The notes below the pieces were generated by a model that saw nothing but the letters and a program-made list of their open reading frames with translations, had not been told where the DNA came from and did no database searches. Of a stretch of 64,000 nucleotides of DNA, positions 7,289-16,392 are shown piece after piece. The position numbers were made by a program, and so were the translations under genes. Numbering within the stretch: position 1 is the stretch's first letter; the number at the start of each line of letters is the position of its first letter. The stretch covers positions 1-64,000 of the forward strand of contig JBBDIK010000013.1 in the NCBI GenBank assembly GCA_040880465.1, written 5' to 3'. Origin of the DNA: JBBDIK01 sp040880465 (GTDB lineage Bacteria > Actinomycetota > UBA4738 > JBBDHU01).

Positions 7289-10041
7289 CTATCCGGTGTT
7301 CTGCAATCCGGCCGCAACACCGTTCACCGTCAGCTGGACGAGGCGGCTGACCGCGGCCGCGCGCTTGGGATCGTCGATGCCGTCGCGGATCTCGCCGAGG
7401 AACCGCACCTGCAGGAATGAAAGCGCATCCACGTAGGGGTTCCGCAGTTCGATGTCGCGCGCGAGCCGGGGCTCTTCCGCGAGCAGTCGCTCGTGCCCGG
7501 TCACGGCCAGGACGAGCCGCTCCGTCCGTTCGTACTCGTCCTCGATCACGGCTGCGAGGTCGGCGCGGTCGGACAGCGCGAAGTGCAGTTGCGCGATCGG
7601 CATGTCCGCCTTGATCAGGCTCAGCTCAGCGTTCTGGAGCAGCGAGGTGAAGAAGGGCCAGTCGCGGTACATCGAGCGAAGGACCTCCAGTCCGCCGGCG
7701 CGGGCAGCGATCGCCTCGAGGCCGGCGCCGAGTCCGAACCAGCCGGGCAGGTTGCACCGGGCCTGCGTCCAGGCGAACACCCAGGGGATCGCGCGCAGGC
7801 TCTCGACGTCGGTTCCCGCGGAGCGTCGCGCCGGGCGCGAACCGATAGGGAGTTGCCCGATCTCGTCGATCGGGGTCGCAGCCAGGAAGAACTCCACGAA
7901 ACCCGGCTGCTCGATGAGCTCCCGGTAGGCCGCGCGGGAGGCTTCGGCTATCTCGGCCGCGGTTCCGTCGTAGCGCTCACCGGGGCCGGCATCACGTTCG
8001 TGGGTCGGGGTGGAGGCCAGCAAGACGGCGTTCGTGACCTGTTCGAGGTGTCGCTGGGCGATGTGGACGTTCCCGTAGCGCGCGAACGTGACCTCGCCCT
8101 GTTCGGTCACCTTGAAGCGACAGGCCACGGATCCGGGGGCTTGTGCCCAGATCGCGCGGTTCGTGGGTCCGCCGCCGCGCCCGAGGGCCCCACCCCGCCC
8201 GTGGAAGATCGTGAGCCGGATGTCGCGGCGGGCCGCCCACGCGGCGAGGTCCGCCTGCGTGCGGTACAGGGCGAAGTTGGCGGTGAGCATCCCGACCTCC
8301 TTCGCGGAGTCGGAGTAGCCGAGCATGACCTCCAGGCGCCGCCCGCGGGATTCCAGCCAGGCCGCCGCGCCCCCGGCGCAGCCCAGCTCCGTCACCGGCT
8401 AGCGCTTCAGGTCCGGCCGCAGCCCCNNNNNNNNNNGAGGATCCGCGGCGCTGCCGCGAGCGCATCGTAGGACTCGAACAGGGGCACGACGTCCAGGACC
8501 AGGGAGCCGTCGGGCACGGCCAGCCGGGCGAGCGCCCGAACGGCGGCGACGTCGGCCGCGGTTCGCGTGAAGCTCACGACGTACCGGCGGCACGCGTCGG
8601 GTCCGTATCGTCCCTGGATGTCGGCCATGGTCCGGAACGTCTCCAGCACGAGTGAGGCCTCGTCGGTGGTCGGGGCTGTTCCCTCTCGCCAGCCCTGGGT
8701 CGCGAGGGCGTTGAGCTGGTTGACGTCCTCGACGACGCCGGGTGCGAGTTCGTCCAGGATCCGGCTCAGGACGTCGGAGTGTTCCCGGACCTCGAGCGAG
8801 GCGAGGTGGAAACCGAACGTCTGGGCCTGCCAGACGAGATGCTGGAGCTCTCCGAACGCGAGCCTGGCAGCCCCCCCATCCTCGAGCGACCGCTGCACGA
8901 GCCGCAGGTCCTCGACGAGTTCCTCCGGGCGCGCGTAGGCCCCGTGAGCGCCGCCCCGGGTCGCCGCGATGCGTTCGGCGATCAAGATCAGCATGCGGCG
9001 GTGAGATTGGTCGCCCATCCGCGTGCGGAGCGCCTCGGCCGCGTCGGGGAACACCTGCTCGTCCTCATCGAGTACCTTCAGGAGCGCTTCGGACAGTGGC
9101 GTGTCGCGGTCGGAGCAGGAGACGGCTCTGCTCACCCGGCGGGTGACGTTCTCCAGGCCGCGCAGGACGTGGTCCGCCTGGATCGCGGCCGCCTCGCGGG
9201 TCACTTCGGGCGTGACGGATGGATTCCCATCGCGGTCGCCGCCGACCCAACTGCCCCAGCGCAGGAACGGCCGCAGCGCGGGCGGCCGCCGCCCTGTGCC
9301 GTCGGGGTCGAGCGCCCGGTCCAGGGCCCTGTAGACGGCGGGCGCGACGCGGAAGATCGTCTCGTCGAACAGCGCCATGACCGCGCGGACCTCGTCGAGC
9401 GGGGTCGGCCGCTGGGGACGGAGCTGGTCGGTCTTCCAGAGCGTCGCGACCTCCTCCAGGAGCCGGCGTTCGATCTCGTCCTCCTCGGGCCGGGAGAGGC
9501 GCGGGTCGTCCAGGCGGGCGATAAGGCCGGCGATCCGCTCGACGGCCTCGACCACCGCGCGACGGCGCGCTTCGGTGGGATGGGCGGTCAGTACCGGGGT
9601 GATCTCGAGGCGCTCGAGCAGGGCGGTGAGCCCCGCCTCTCCCTCCCATTCGCGCACGGCGGCGACCGCCGATGCGATCGATTCGTGCAGCGGGACCTCG
9701 TCGCGACCGGTCTCGCGGAGGTCGTGGATGCGGTGATGCTCCTCGGCGAGGTTGATCAGTTGGAAGTAGAGCGTGAACGCCCGGGCGACCGCTTCCGCAT
9801 GCTCGAGGTCGAACGAGGCCACGATATCCACGACCTCCGCGCGCCGCTGGGGCGTGGGTTCCTCGCGGAGCGCGATCGTCGCGGCGCGGAGCCGTTCGAC
9901 GTCGGCGACCAGGCCGGGTTCGGCGTCCTCACGCAGCACGCGGAACAGGACCGACTCGAGCAGGCGGACCTCACGACGCAGCAGCGTCGGCAGATCGCGT
10001 TCGGGCGATGGGGTTGGGGGAGCCTGGGCCTCCATCCGCAT
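7289..10041 (-). CDS. ppc: Phosphoenolpyruvate carboxylase, interrupted by an assembly gap
   Basis: Carboxylates phosphoenolpyruvate to oxaloacetate to refill the TCA cycle. The N-terminal part (about 533 residues from ATG 10041) has VLTAHPTEARRR, the catalytic-His block, and GSWVGGDRDGNP. The C-terminal part (about 368 residues) has MLGYSDSAKEVG, FHGRGGALGRGGGPTNR and the conserved final NTG. Combined length (about 900) fits the family. Ten Ns (8427-8436) sit between the parts. An in-frame stop appears within about 25 nt of the gap on the C-terminal side, and the two flanks are not in register, so the real gap is larger or the edge is misjoined. I read this as one intact gene in the organism. 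It lies 23 nt after the fusA2-like gene, probably in one operon. Confidence 0.9.
8427..8436. other. Scaffold gap (10 N) inside ppc
   Basis: Ten undetermined bases. The short run on the low-coordinate side (about 8396-8426) does not encode the expected PEP carboxylase residues in frame, so the true gap length is unknown and the flank is unreliable. Confidence 0.99.
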
Positions 10042-10064
10042 ATCCTATGCGGCGGGGCTCGTCG

Positions 10065-12143
10065 CTACTTCGCTTCCTTCGCGGCCTTGGCCTCGGCGAT
10101 GATCTTGTCCGCGAGGTGCGTTGGGACCTCTTCGTAGCGCGCGAACCGCATCGTGAACGCTCCGCGGCCCCCGGTCATGGATCGGAGGTCGATCGAGTAC
10201 CGTGCGACCTCCGCCTGCGGCACCATCGCCATGATCCGTTGCTTGCCGCCGGCCATCGGCTCCATCCCGCCGATCTTGCCGCGCTTCGAGTTCAGGTCAC
10301 CCATGATGTCCCCGGTGTAGGCGTCGGGAACGACGACTTCGAGTTCGACGATGGGTTCCAAGAGGGCGACGCCCGCCTGCTGGGCGGCCTCCCTGAGGGC
10401 CATCGACCCGGCGATCTGGAAGGCGATGTCGGACGAGTCGACGGAGTGGAACTTGCCGTCCACCAGCCGGCACCGCACGTCGACCATGGGGTTGCCGGAC
10501 AGGGCGCCCTCGGACATCGCCTTGATGACTCCCTTCTCGACGGACGGGATGAACTGGCTGGGGATGGCACCCCCGAAGATCTTGTTCACGAACTCGAACT
10601 GGTCGCCGCGGGGGAGCGGGTCGAGTTCGATCTCGCACACCGCATACTGACCGTGGCCGCCGGACTGCTTGACGTGTCGGCCCTGGGCCTTCCCCGGGCC
10701 ACGGATCGTCTCGCGGTACGCGATCTTGGCGGGGTGGTGGGTGACCGCGACGCCGTTGCGCTTCATGCGCTCGATCATGACGTCCAGATGGGCTTCACCC
10801 ATGCCGTACATCACGGTCTCGTGCGTCTCCTCCGAGCGTTCGACCCGGAAGGTCGGGTCCTCCTCGCGCAGCTTCGTGAGCGCCGTCGAGAGCTTGTCCT
10901 CGTCGCCCTTGGTCTTCGGCTCGATCGCGTACGCGAGGAGTGGCTCGGGGAGATCTGCCGGGGGCAGCATCACCGGAGCGTCCTTCGGCGAGAACGTGTC
11001 GCCGGTGTTGGTGTGCTGCAGCTTGGCCACCGCGCCGATGTCGCCCGCGGGGACCGCCGACACGGACTCGTGTTCCTTGCCGACCAGCGTGAAGAGCTGG
11101 CCGACGCGTTCGTCCTGATGCTTGGATGCATTGTGGACCGAGCCGTCGGGCCGGAGCGTTCCCGAGAACACTCGGAACATCGTGATGTGGCCCACGAACG
11201 GGTCCGAGACCGACTTGAACACCAACGCCGTCAGCGGACCCGTTGGGTCGCACGCGAGCTCTTGCTCCTCGCCGGCCTTGGTCGTCACGGTCACCGGACC
11301 CCGCTCCAGCGGAGACGGGAACTCCTCGACGATGAAATCGAGCAACCGGTCGACGCCGATCGGTGCGGCCGCGGCACCGACGAACACCGGAGCGATGGCC
11401 CCGGAGGCGAACCCGGCCTTCACGCCGACGGCGATGTCGTGCTCGGAGAGCTCGCCATCCTCGAGGTAGCGCTCGATCAGTGCGTCGTCCGACTCGGCGA
11501 CGGCCTCCATGAGGTGCTCGCGAGCCGGGCCGGCCATGGCGGCGAGATCGTCGGGCCAGTCGCCCTCTTCGGCCTTCGGGCCGCTCGGGTACAGGTCCGC
11601 CTTCTTGTGGAGGAGGTCTGCGACTCCCTTGAACCCGGCTTCCTCGCCGATCGGCAGTTCGACCGGTGCGACCTGCTTGCCGAACGAATCGACGAGCTGT
11701 TCGAGCGTGCGCTCGAACGAGGCGCGTTCGCGGTCCATCTTGTTCACGAAGATCGCCCGGGGGAGGCCGGCCTCCGCCGCGAGTTCCCACGCGACCTCGG
11801 TCTGCACTTCAACCCCGTCGACGGCCGAGACCATGATCAACACGGCGTCCGCGGCGCGGACCGCCGTTCGCAGGTCGCCGATGAAGTCGGCGTAGCCCGG
11901 GGCATCGAGGACGTTGATCTTGGTCCCGTTCCATTCCACGGGGGCCATCGCCAGCGAGACGCTGATGCCCTTCTTGGTCTCCTCGGGTTGGAAATCCGAG
12001 ACGGTGTTGCCGTCCTCCACCCTGCCCATCCGGTTCGTCGCGCCTGCGGTGAAGAGCATCGCTTCCAGCAGGGTGGTCTTGCCGGACCCGCCGTGGCCGG
12101 CGACGAGGACGTTGCGGATCTGGGAGGCCTCGTAGTTGTTCAT
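10065..12143 (-). CDS. fusA2: Elongation factor G paralogue, EF-G2 type
   Basis: 692 residues with the full EF-G layout: GTPase domain (1-270), domain II, then domains III-V. The P-loop AGHGGSGKTT is at 15-24 and NKMD begins at 134. Two GTPase motifs depart from canonical EF-G: switch I reads KKGIS where EF-G has RGIT, and G3 reads DAPGYADF, with Tyr84 where EF-G and EF-Tu have the catalytic His. I recall these as typical of the EF-G2 group (mycobacterial fusA2), whose role in translation is unclear and whose GTPase may be weak. A -10-like TAGGAT (12161-12156) lies 12 nt before the ATG and there is no good Shine-Dalgarno sequence. The gene precedes ppc in the same direction and is divergent from the phospholipid operon. 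Confidence 0.9.
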   Translation of the reverse strand: MNNYEASQIRNVLVAGHGGSGKTTLLEAMLFTAGATNRMGRVEDGNTVSDFQPEETKKGISVSLAMAPVEWNGTKINVLDAPGYADFIGDLRTAVRAADAVLIMVSAVDGVEVQTEVAWELAAEAGLPRAIFVNKMDRERASFERTLEQLVDSFGKQVAPVELPIGEEAGFKGVADLLHKKADLYPSGPKAEEGDWPDDLAAMAGPAREHLMEAVAESDDALIERYLEDGELSEHDIAVGVKAGFASGAIAPVFVGAAAAPIGVDRLLDFIVEEFPSPLERGPVTVTTKAGEEQELACDPTGPLTALVFKSVSDPFVGHITMFRVFSGTLRPDGSVHNASKHQDERVGQLFTLVGKEHESVSAVPAGDIGAVAKLQHTNTGDTFSPKDAPVMLPPADLPEPLLAYAIEPKTKGDEDKLSTALTKLREEDPTFRVERSEETHETVMYGMGEAHLDVMIERMKRNGVAVTHHPAKIAYRETIRGPGKAQGRHVKQSGGHGQYAVCEIELDPLPRGDQFEFVNKIFGGAIPSQFIPSVEKGVIKAMSEGALSGNPMVDVRCRLVDGKFHSVDSSDIAFQIAGSMALREAAQQAGVALLEPIVELEVVVPDAYTGDIMGDLNSKRGKIGGMEPMAGGKQRIMAMVPQAEVARYSIDLRSMTGGRGAFTMRFARYEEVPTHLADKIIAEAKAAKEAK

Positions 12144-12246
12144 CGCGTGGTCGGTATCCTACCCCGCGTCGCGGACCGGGTTCGAGCCCGTCGGCGACCG
12201 CCGACCGCGTTCCTGCGTCCCGCTCGCCGGTGATACCCTCGGCGAC

Positions 12247-12747
12247 GTGACCCTGCCCCGGTCGTTGCTCGCGGCGGTGATCGCCGGCGCGTTCCTCGCC
12301 ATCGCCGCGACGACCGCGTTGGTGCTCACGGGCTGGTCCGTGTGGGCCGGCGTCGCGTCGTCACTGGCCACCGTCCTGCTGGTGGGGTCGGTCTGGGCGG
12401 CGGGTGGCCGCAGGGTCGCGGGGTTCCTCAGCGCGGTCGCCGATCGCGCGTACGACGCAGCGGTCCTCTCCTCGCTCGCGTGGGTCCTCCGTGATGCCGT
12501 TCCGCAGGCCTCGCTGGCCGCGCTGCTCACGTTGGCCGGTGGGTTCCTCGGGGCCTACGTCGTGTCTCGAGGGCGCGCGCTCGGGTTCGCGGCGCCAACG
12601 GTTCCATGGGAACGGGGCCTCCGATGCGCGCTCGTGTCCGTCGCGCTGCTCACGGGATCGATGTTGCCGCTCTGGGCGGCCGCGGCGTTCGCGCTCGCCA
12701 TCGCGCTGTCGCGCGCGTTCATCGTGCCGAGGGGAGCCGCGGCGTGA
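12247..12747 (+). CDS. CDP-alcohol phosphatidyltransferase-like membrane protein with eroded active site
   Basis: 166 residues from GTG 12247 with about four hydrophobic segments. A longer frame upstream would run into the divergent fusA2 gene. A -10-like TACCCT (12234-12239) fits leaderless start at this GTG. Position (HIT ... patA - pimA) is that of mycobacterial phosphatidylinositol-phosphate synthase pgsA1, and FLSAVADRAYDAAVLSSLAW plus the SRGRALGF...ER segment resemble its second half. The family motif DG-x2-AR-x8-G-x3-D-x3-D is incomplete: the DGxxAR half is missing, and the third Asp is Ser62, with only Asp66 and Asp70 left. It is probably a homologue without normal transferase chemistry. 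The stop overlaps the next start (GTGA). Confidence 0.65.
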   Translation: MTLPRSLLAAVIAGAFLAIAATTALVLTGWSVWAGVASSLATVLLVGSVWAAGGRRVAGFLSAVADRAYDAAVLSSLAWVLRDAVPQASLAALLTLAGGFLGAYVVSRGRALGFAAPTVPWERGLRCALVSVALLTGSMLPLWAAAAFALAIALSRAFIVPRGAAA

Positions 12748-13649
12748 GCGACGCGCGGGAGGGGACGTCCGAGACATGGAAGCAGAAGGTCGCGTACTAC
12801 TCGTACGCGAGCCTGGGGATGCTGGCGCGCGTTCCGCCCCGCCCGGTGGCCCGATCGTTGTTCCGCAACGGTTCGCGGCTCGCGCATGCGACGCTGCGGG
12901 GCTCGCGGCGGATCGTCGCAGAGAACCTGTCCCACGTCCTCGGCCTGCCCCCGGACTCGGAGCAGGTCCGCGCTGCGGTCGCAGAGGCCTTCCAGCTCTA
13001 CGGCCGGTATTGGGTGGATGCCTTCCGCGCGGTCGACGAACCCGTCGACTGGTTCATGCGGCGGTTCCGGCTCGAGGGGAAGGAGCATCTCGACCGTGCT
13101 CTGGCAGCGGGAAACGGCCTCGTCGGAGCCGTTCCGCACATCGGGAACTGGGACACCACCGGCCGCGGGCTGTTCGAACTCGGCTACAAGATCGTCGCCG
13201 TCGCGGAAGCGCTCGAGCCGCCGAGGCTCCTCGACCTGTTCATCGAACACCGGGCGCGTCTCGGCATGAAGGTGATCCCGCTGGTCAAAGGGTCCGGGGT
13301 CGGCCGTCAGCTCGCCGACCACCTGAAGGACAACTACATCGTCTGCTTGGTGGCCGATCGTGACCTGTCGGGGAGCGGCATCGAGGTGGAGATGTTCGGC
13401 GCGACGCGCCGCATGCCGCCTGGACCCGCGATGCTGGCACTGCGGACGGGCGCCCCTCTTCTGATCTGTCCTTTGTACACGACTGAGGACGGGTGGGTGA
13501 TGCAGGTGAACCCACCGCTGGAGATCGAACGGACCGGCGACGACCGGGCCGATGTGATCGCCGCCACGAAGGAGGTCGCGAAGGGGTTCGAGCGGGCGAT
13601 CGCCGCCAAGCCGACGGACTGGCACATGTTCCAGCCGGCGTGGCCGTGA
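12744..13649 (+). CDS. PatA-like phosphatidylinositol mannoside acyltransferase (LpxL/HtrB family)
   Basis: 301 residues from GTG 12744, which overlaps the preceding stop. The acyltransferase catalytic motif H-x4-D is HIGNWD (His132, Asp137), in the bacterial lipid A / PIM acyltransferase family (PF03279). A second conserved block is around ADRDLSGSG. In mycobacteria the gene in this position (Rv2611c, PatA) moves a palmitoyl group from acyl-CoA to the mannose of PIM at the cytoplasmic face of the membrane. The next gene encodes a PimA-like mannosyltransferase and overlaps by 4 nt, which supports the same pathway. The precise acceptor is inferred. Confidence 0.88.
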   Translation: MSDAREGTSETWKQKVAYYSYASLGMLARVPPRPVARSLFRNGSRLAHATLRGSRRIVAENLSHVLGLPPDSEQVRAAVAEAFQLYGRYWVDAFRAVDEPVDWFMRRFRLEGKEHLDRALAAGNGLVGAVPHIGNWDTTGRGLFELGYKIVAVAEALEPPRLLDLFIEHRARLGMKVIPLVKGSGVGRQLADHLKDNYIVCLVADRDLSGSGIEVEMFGATRRMPPGPAMLALRTGAPLLICPLYTTEDGWVMQVNPPLEIERTGDDRADVIAATKEVAKGFERAIAAKPTDWHMFQPAWP

Positions 13650-14770
13650 GGATCCTGCTCGTCTGTCCATACGCGTGGGAGGCGCCGGGTGGGGTCCAGG
13701 TGCACGTCCGGGGTCTCGCCGGCCATCTCCGTCGTCGCGGACATCAGGTCGCGGTCATCACGCCGGGCGCCCGAGCCGCGCACGAGCCCTGGGTCCGGGT
13801 CGTCGCGCGGCCGATCCGGGTGCCGTACCGCGGGACCGTGGCACCGATCGGCCTCTCGCCGGCCTCGTTCGCGCGCGTCAGGACGGCGATCCGCGGGTTC
13901 GCGCCCGACGTCGTGCACGTCCATGAGCCCTTTCTGCCCAGCACCTCGATGTACGCCACCATGGCTTCGCCGGTTCCGGTCGTCGCCACGTTCCACGCGT
14001 TCGCGGAGGGATCCCGGCTGCTCGAGGTCGCCGCCCCGTTCGTTCGACCCGTCTGGCGTCGCATCGCCCGTCCGCTCGCCGTCTCGGAGGCGGCGGCGTC
14101 CTACGTTTCGGGTCCGTTCCGGCCCCGTCCCGAGATCGTGCCCAACGGTGTCGACGTGAACGCGTTCGCTGATGCGGAGCCCGACCCCGGGCTGCCTGCT
14201 GGCCCGAAGCTGCTGTGGGTGAACCGGCTCGATCCCCAGAAGGGGTTCCCGGTCGCCATCCGCGCGTTCGCCGTGATCGCGGAGGAGTTCGACGATCTGC
14301 TGTTCGTCGTCGCCGGTGACGGCGCCGACCGAGGCTCGATCGACGCGCTGGCCCCGGATGTGCGAGCGAGGGTCATGATGCTCGGCAACGTTCCCCACGA
14401 GCGCCTCCCCGGGGTCTTCGCCGCAAGCGACGTATTCGTGTCGCCGGCGGCGGGGCAGGAGAGCTTCGGAGTCGTGCTGGTCGAGGCGATGGCGGCCGGG
14501 CTACCGGTGGTCGCGACCGACATCCCCGGGTACCGCGAGGTCGTCCGTGACGGCGTCGAGGGTCTGCTGGTCCGGCCCGGGGATGCGGGCGCGCTGGCGG
14601 AGGCCGCGGGTGCCCTGCTGCGGAACCCGGGTCGGGCCGAGAAGCTCCGCAGGGTGGGGCGAGCCACTGCCGGGGCCTTCTCATGGGAGGTCGTCGGGGC
14701 GCGGATCGAGGCGATCTATGAGGAGCTGGTGGCTGCGGCGGGGGACCGTCGGACGGTCCCTGGTCGGTAA
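13646..14770 (+). CDS. pimA: PimA-like phosphatidylinositol mannosyltransferase (GT4, GT-B fold)
   Basis: 374 residues from GTG 13646, overlapping the patA stop. The start RILLVCPYAWEAPGGVQVHV is the typical GT-B opening of the PimA group with its glycine loop. HVHEPFLPS carries the conserved His, VNRLDPQKGF is the donor-phosphate loop, and the E-x7-E signature is Glu272 and Glu280 (ESFGVVLVE). Family members transfer mannose from GDP-mannose to phosphatidylinositol on the inner membrane face. The adjoining patA supports this. The preceding gene, which should supply phosphatidylinositol, has lost its active-site motif, so the lipid acceptor deserves caution. Confidence 0.88.
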   Translation: MRILLVCPYAWEAPGGVQVHVRGLAGHLRRRGHQVAVITPGARAAHEPWVRVVARPIRVPYRGTVAPIGLSPASFARVRTAIRGFAPDVVHVHEPFLPSTSMYATMASPVPVVATFHAFAEGSRLLEVAAPFVRPVWRRIARPLAVSEAAASYVSGPFRPRPEIVPNGVDVNAFADAEPDPGLPAGPKLLWVNRLDPQKGFPVAIRAFAVIAEEFDDLLFVVAGDGADRGSIDALAPDVRARVMMLGNVPHERLPGVFAASDVFVSPAAGQESFGVVLVEAMAAGLPVVATDIPGYREVVRDGVEGLLVRPGDAGALAEAAGALLRNPGRAEKLRRVGRATAGAFSWEVVGARIEAIYEELVAAAGDRRTVPGR

Positions 14771-14779
14771 GATGGGCCC

Positions 14780-15337
14780 ATGTCGGCCCTGTGGATCGTC
14801 GTTGCCCTCGTCGTCATCGCGGTGGCCGCCGCGATCCTGCTCTTCAACCGCCTGGTGTCCCTGCGCAACCGCGTCGACAACGGCTGGTCGCAGATCGATG
14901 TGCAGCTCCGCCGCCGGTACGACCTGATCCCGAATCTCGTCGAGACGGTGAAGGGCTACGCGTCGCACGAGCGGACCCTCTTCGAGGAGGTCACGAAGGC
15001 CCGGGCGGCGGCCGAATCCGCCACCAACGTCGAGGGTCAGGCACAGGCGGAGAACCAGGTGACCACCGGCCTGCGGCAACTGCTCGCAGTTGCCGAGAAC
15101 TACCCGGACCTGAAGGCCAACCAGAACTTCCTAGCGCTCCAGGAGGAACTGACGGCGACCGAATCGAAGATCGCGTACGCGCGCCAGTTCTACAACGACC
15201 AGGTGATGCGGCTCAACACCGCCATCCAGTCGTTCCCATCGAACGTGATCGCGGGGATCTTCCACTTCACGGCCCGCGAGTTCTTCGAGATCGACGATCC
15301 GGCGGCGCGCGGGCCGGTCTCGGTGTCGACAGCGTAG
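14780..15337 (+). CDS. lemA: LemA family membrane protein
   Basis: 185 residues. A single transmembrane helix (about 5-24) is followed by the LemA core: LRNRVDNGWSQIDVQLRRRYDLIPNLV, then a long helical region and KIAYARQFYNDQVMRLN. LemA proteins are membrane-anchored helical bundles of unsettled function, often encoded beside the protease HtpX, as here. It follows pimA by 9 nt. TAAGAT just before the ATG overlaps the pimA stop codon and is probably coincidental. Confidence 0.93.
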   Translation: MSALWIVVALVVIAVAAAILLFNRLVSLRNRVDNGWSQIDVQLRRRYDLIPNLVETVKGYASHERTLFEEVTKARAAAESATNVEGQAQAENQVTTGLRQLLAVAENYPDLKANQNFLALQEELTATESKIAYARQFYNDQVMRLNTAIQSFPSNVIAGIFHFTAREFFEIDDPAARGPVSVSTA

Positions 15338-15383
15338 GCCGGGATCGAACCAAGGCCGAAGGCCGTGTGAGCGAGGGCTAGCC

Positions 15384-16289
15384 GTGTACGAACAGATCTC
15401 GAGCAACAAACGCAAGACGGTCCTGCTCGTGGCGGGCGCGTTCGTGGTGCTGGGTGCCCTCGGCTTCGCGCTCGGCTACGTGTTCGCCTCGCCGCAGGAA
15501 GCCGTCGTGTGGATGGTGATCGGGCTCGCCATCGCCGGCATCCAGTCATTCTTCTCGCTCCGGTACGGCGACAAGCTGGTCCTCGCGTCGACACGAGCGA
15601 GGCCGGTGTCGCACGAGGAGGCCCCACAGCTCCACAATGTCGTCGAGGGGATGGCTATCGCCGCCGGGCTGCCGAAGCCCGCCGTCTACATCGTGCCGGA
15701 GCAGGCCCCGAACGCGTACGCGACCGGTCGCGATCCGGAGCATTCGTCGATCGCCGTTACCCAAGGGTTGCTCGAGGTGATGAACCGGGTGGAACTCGAA
15801 GGGGTCATCGCCCACGAGATGTCGCACATCCAGGACCGGGACATGTTGGTGGGGACGGTCGTGGCGACGCTGGTCGGGGCCGTCGTCCTGATCTCCGAGT
15901 TCTTCCTCCGGTGGATGTGGATCGGGGGTCGTCGTTCGAGCAATGACAGCGGCGGGAGCGCCGGCCTGATCTTCGCGGTCATCGGGATCCTGCTCTTGGT
16001 GCTGGCTCCGGTCCTGTCGGCGATCGTCCAGGCGGCGGTCAGCCGCCAGCGGGAGAAGCTCGCGGACGCGAACGGGGCCCTGCTCACGCGCTACCCCCCG
16101 GGACTGGTGGCCGCGCTCAAGAAACTGGCCATCAGCTCCACGGCGATGCGCTCAGCCAACAACGCCACCGCCCACCTCTGGCTGAACCAGCCCTCGCGCT
16201 TCCAAGGCGAGAAGACGGGATTCCTGGAGCGCCTGTTCAACACGCATCCGCCGCTGGAGGAGCGCATCAGACTCTTGGAGGAAATGTAA
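15384..16289 (+). CDS. htpX: HtpX-type membrane zinc metalloprotease (M48)
   Basis: 301 residues from GTG 15384, with a GAGGG ribosome site upstream. Two N-terminal transmembrane helices (about 12-34 and 41-57) and two more (about 150-175 and 195-215) frame the catalytic HEMSH (His144, Glu145, His148). The third zinc ligand is the Glu in SRQREKLADA (about 223), where most homologues have REYxAD. HtpX degrades damaged membrane proteins, with the active site facing the cytoplasm. The lemA-htpX pairing is widespread. A GC-rich inverted repeat (16353-16370) follows before the DUF3048 gene. Confidence 0.94.
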   Translation: MYEQISSNKRKTVLLVAGAFVVLGALGFALGYVFASPQEAVVWMVIGLAIAGIQSFFSLRYGDKLVLASTRARPVSHEEAPQLHNVVEGMAIAAGLPKPAVYIVPEQAPNAYATGRDPEHSSIAVTQGLLEVMNRVELEGVIAHEMSHIQDRDMLVGTVVATLVGAVVLISEFFLRWMWIGGRRSSNDSGGSAGLIFAVIGILLLVLAPVLSAIVQAAVSRQREKLADANGALLTRYPPGLVAALKKLAISSTAMRSANNATAHLWLNQPSRFQGEKTGFLERLFNTHPPLEERIRLLEEM

Positions 16290-16352
16290 CGATGGTTGAG
16301 GCTCCTTCCCCCTGCCGTTAGCATCGCGTTCGGCTCCGCCGGAGTCGAACCA

Positions 16353-16370
16353 CCGCCCGGTGCCGGGCGG
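16353..16370 (+). repeat. Inverted repeat between htpX and the DUF3048 gene
   Basis: CCGCCCGG-TG-CCGGGCGG, a perfect 8-bp inverted repeat ten bases before the GGAGGT ribosome site of the next gene. It could end htpX transcription weakly or act as a leader hairpin; there is no T-run. Confidence 0.4.
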
Positions 16371-16392
16371 ATCACGCTTGGAGGTAGGTCGC

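Noticed and set aside
7289..10041. Two separate genes for the PEP carboxylase halves
   Set aside because: The halves carry complementary motifs in the right order and are separated only by the N gap; one gene is the simpler reading.
14768..14773. TAAGAT as a -10 box for lemA, and the same hexamer at 29058-29063 before the MBL gene
   Set aside because: In both cases the TAA is the stop codon of the preceding gene and no -35 fits; probably coincidence.
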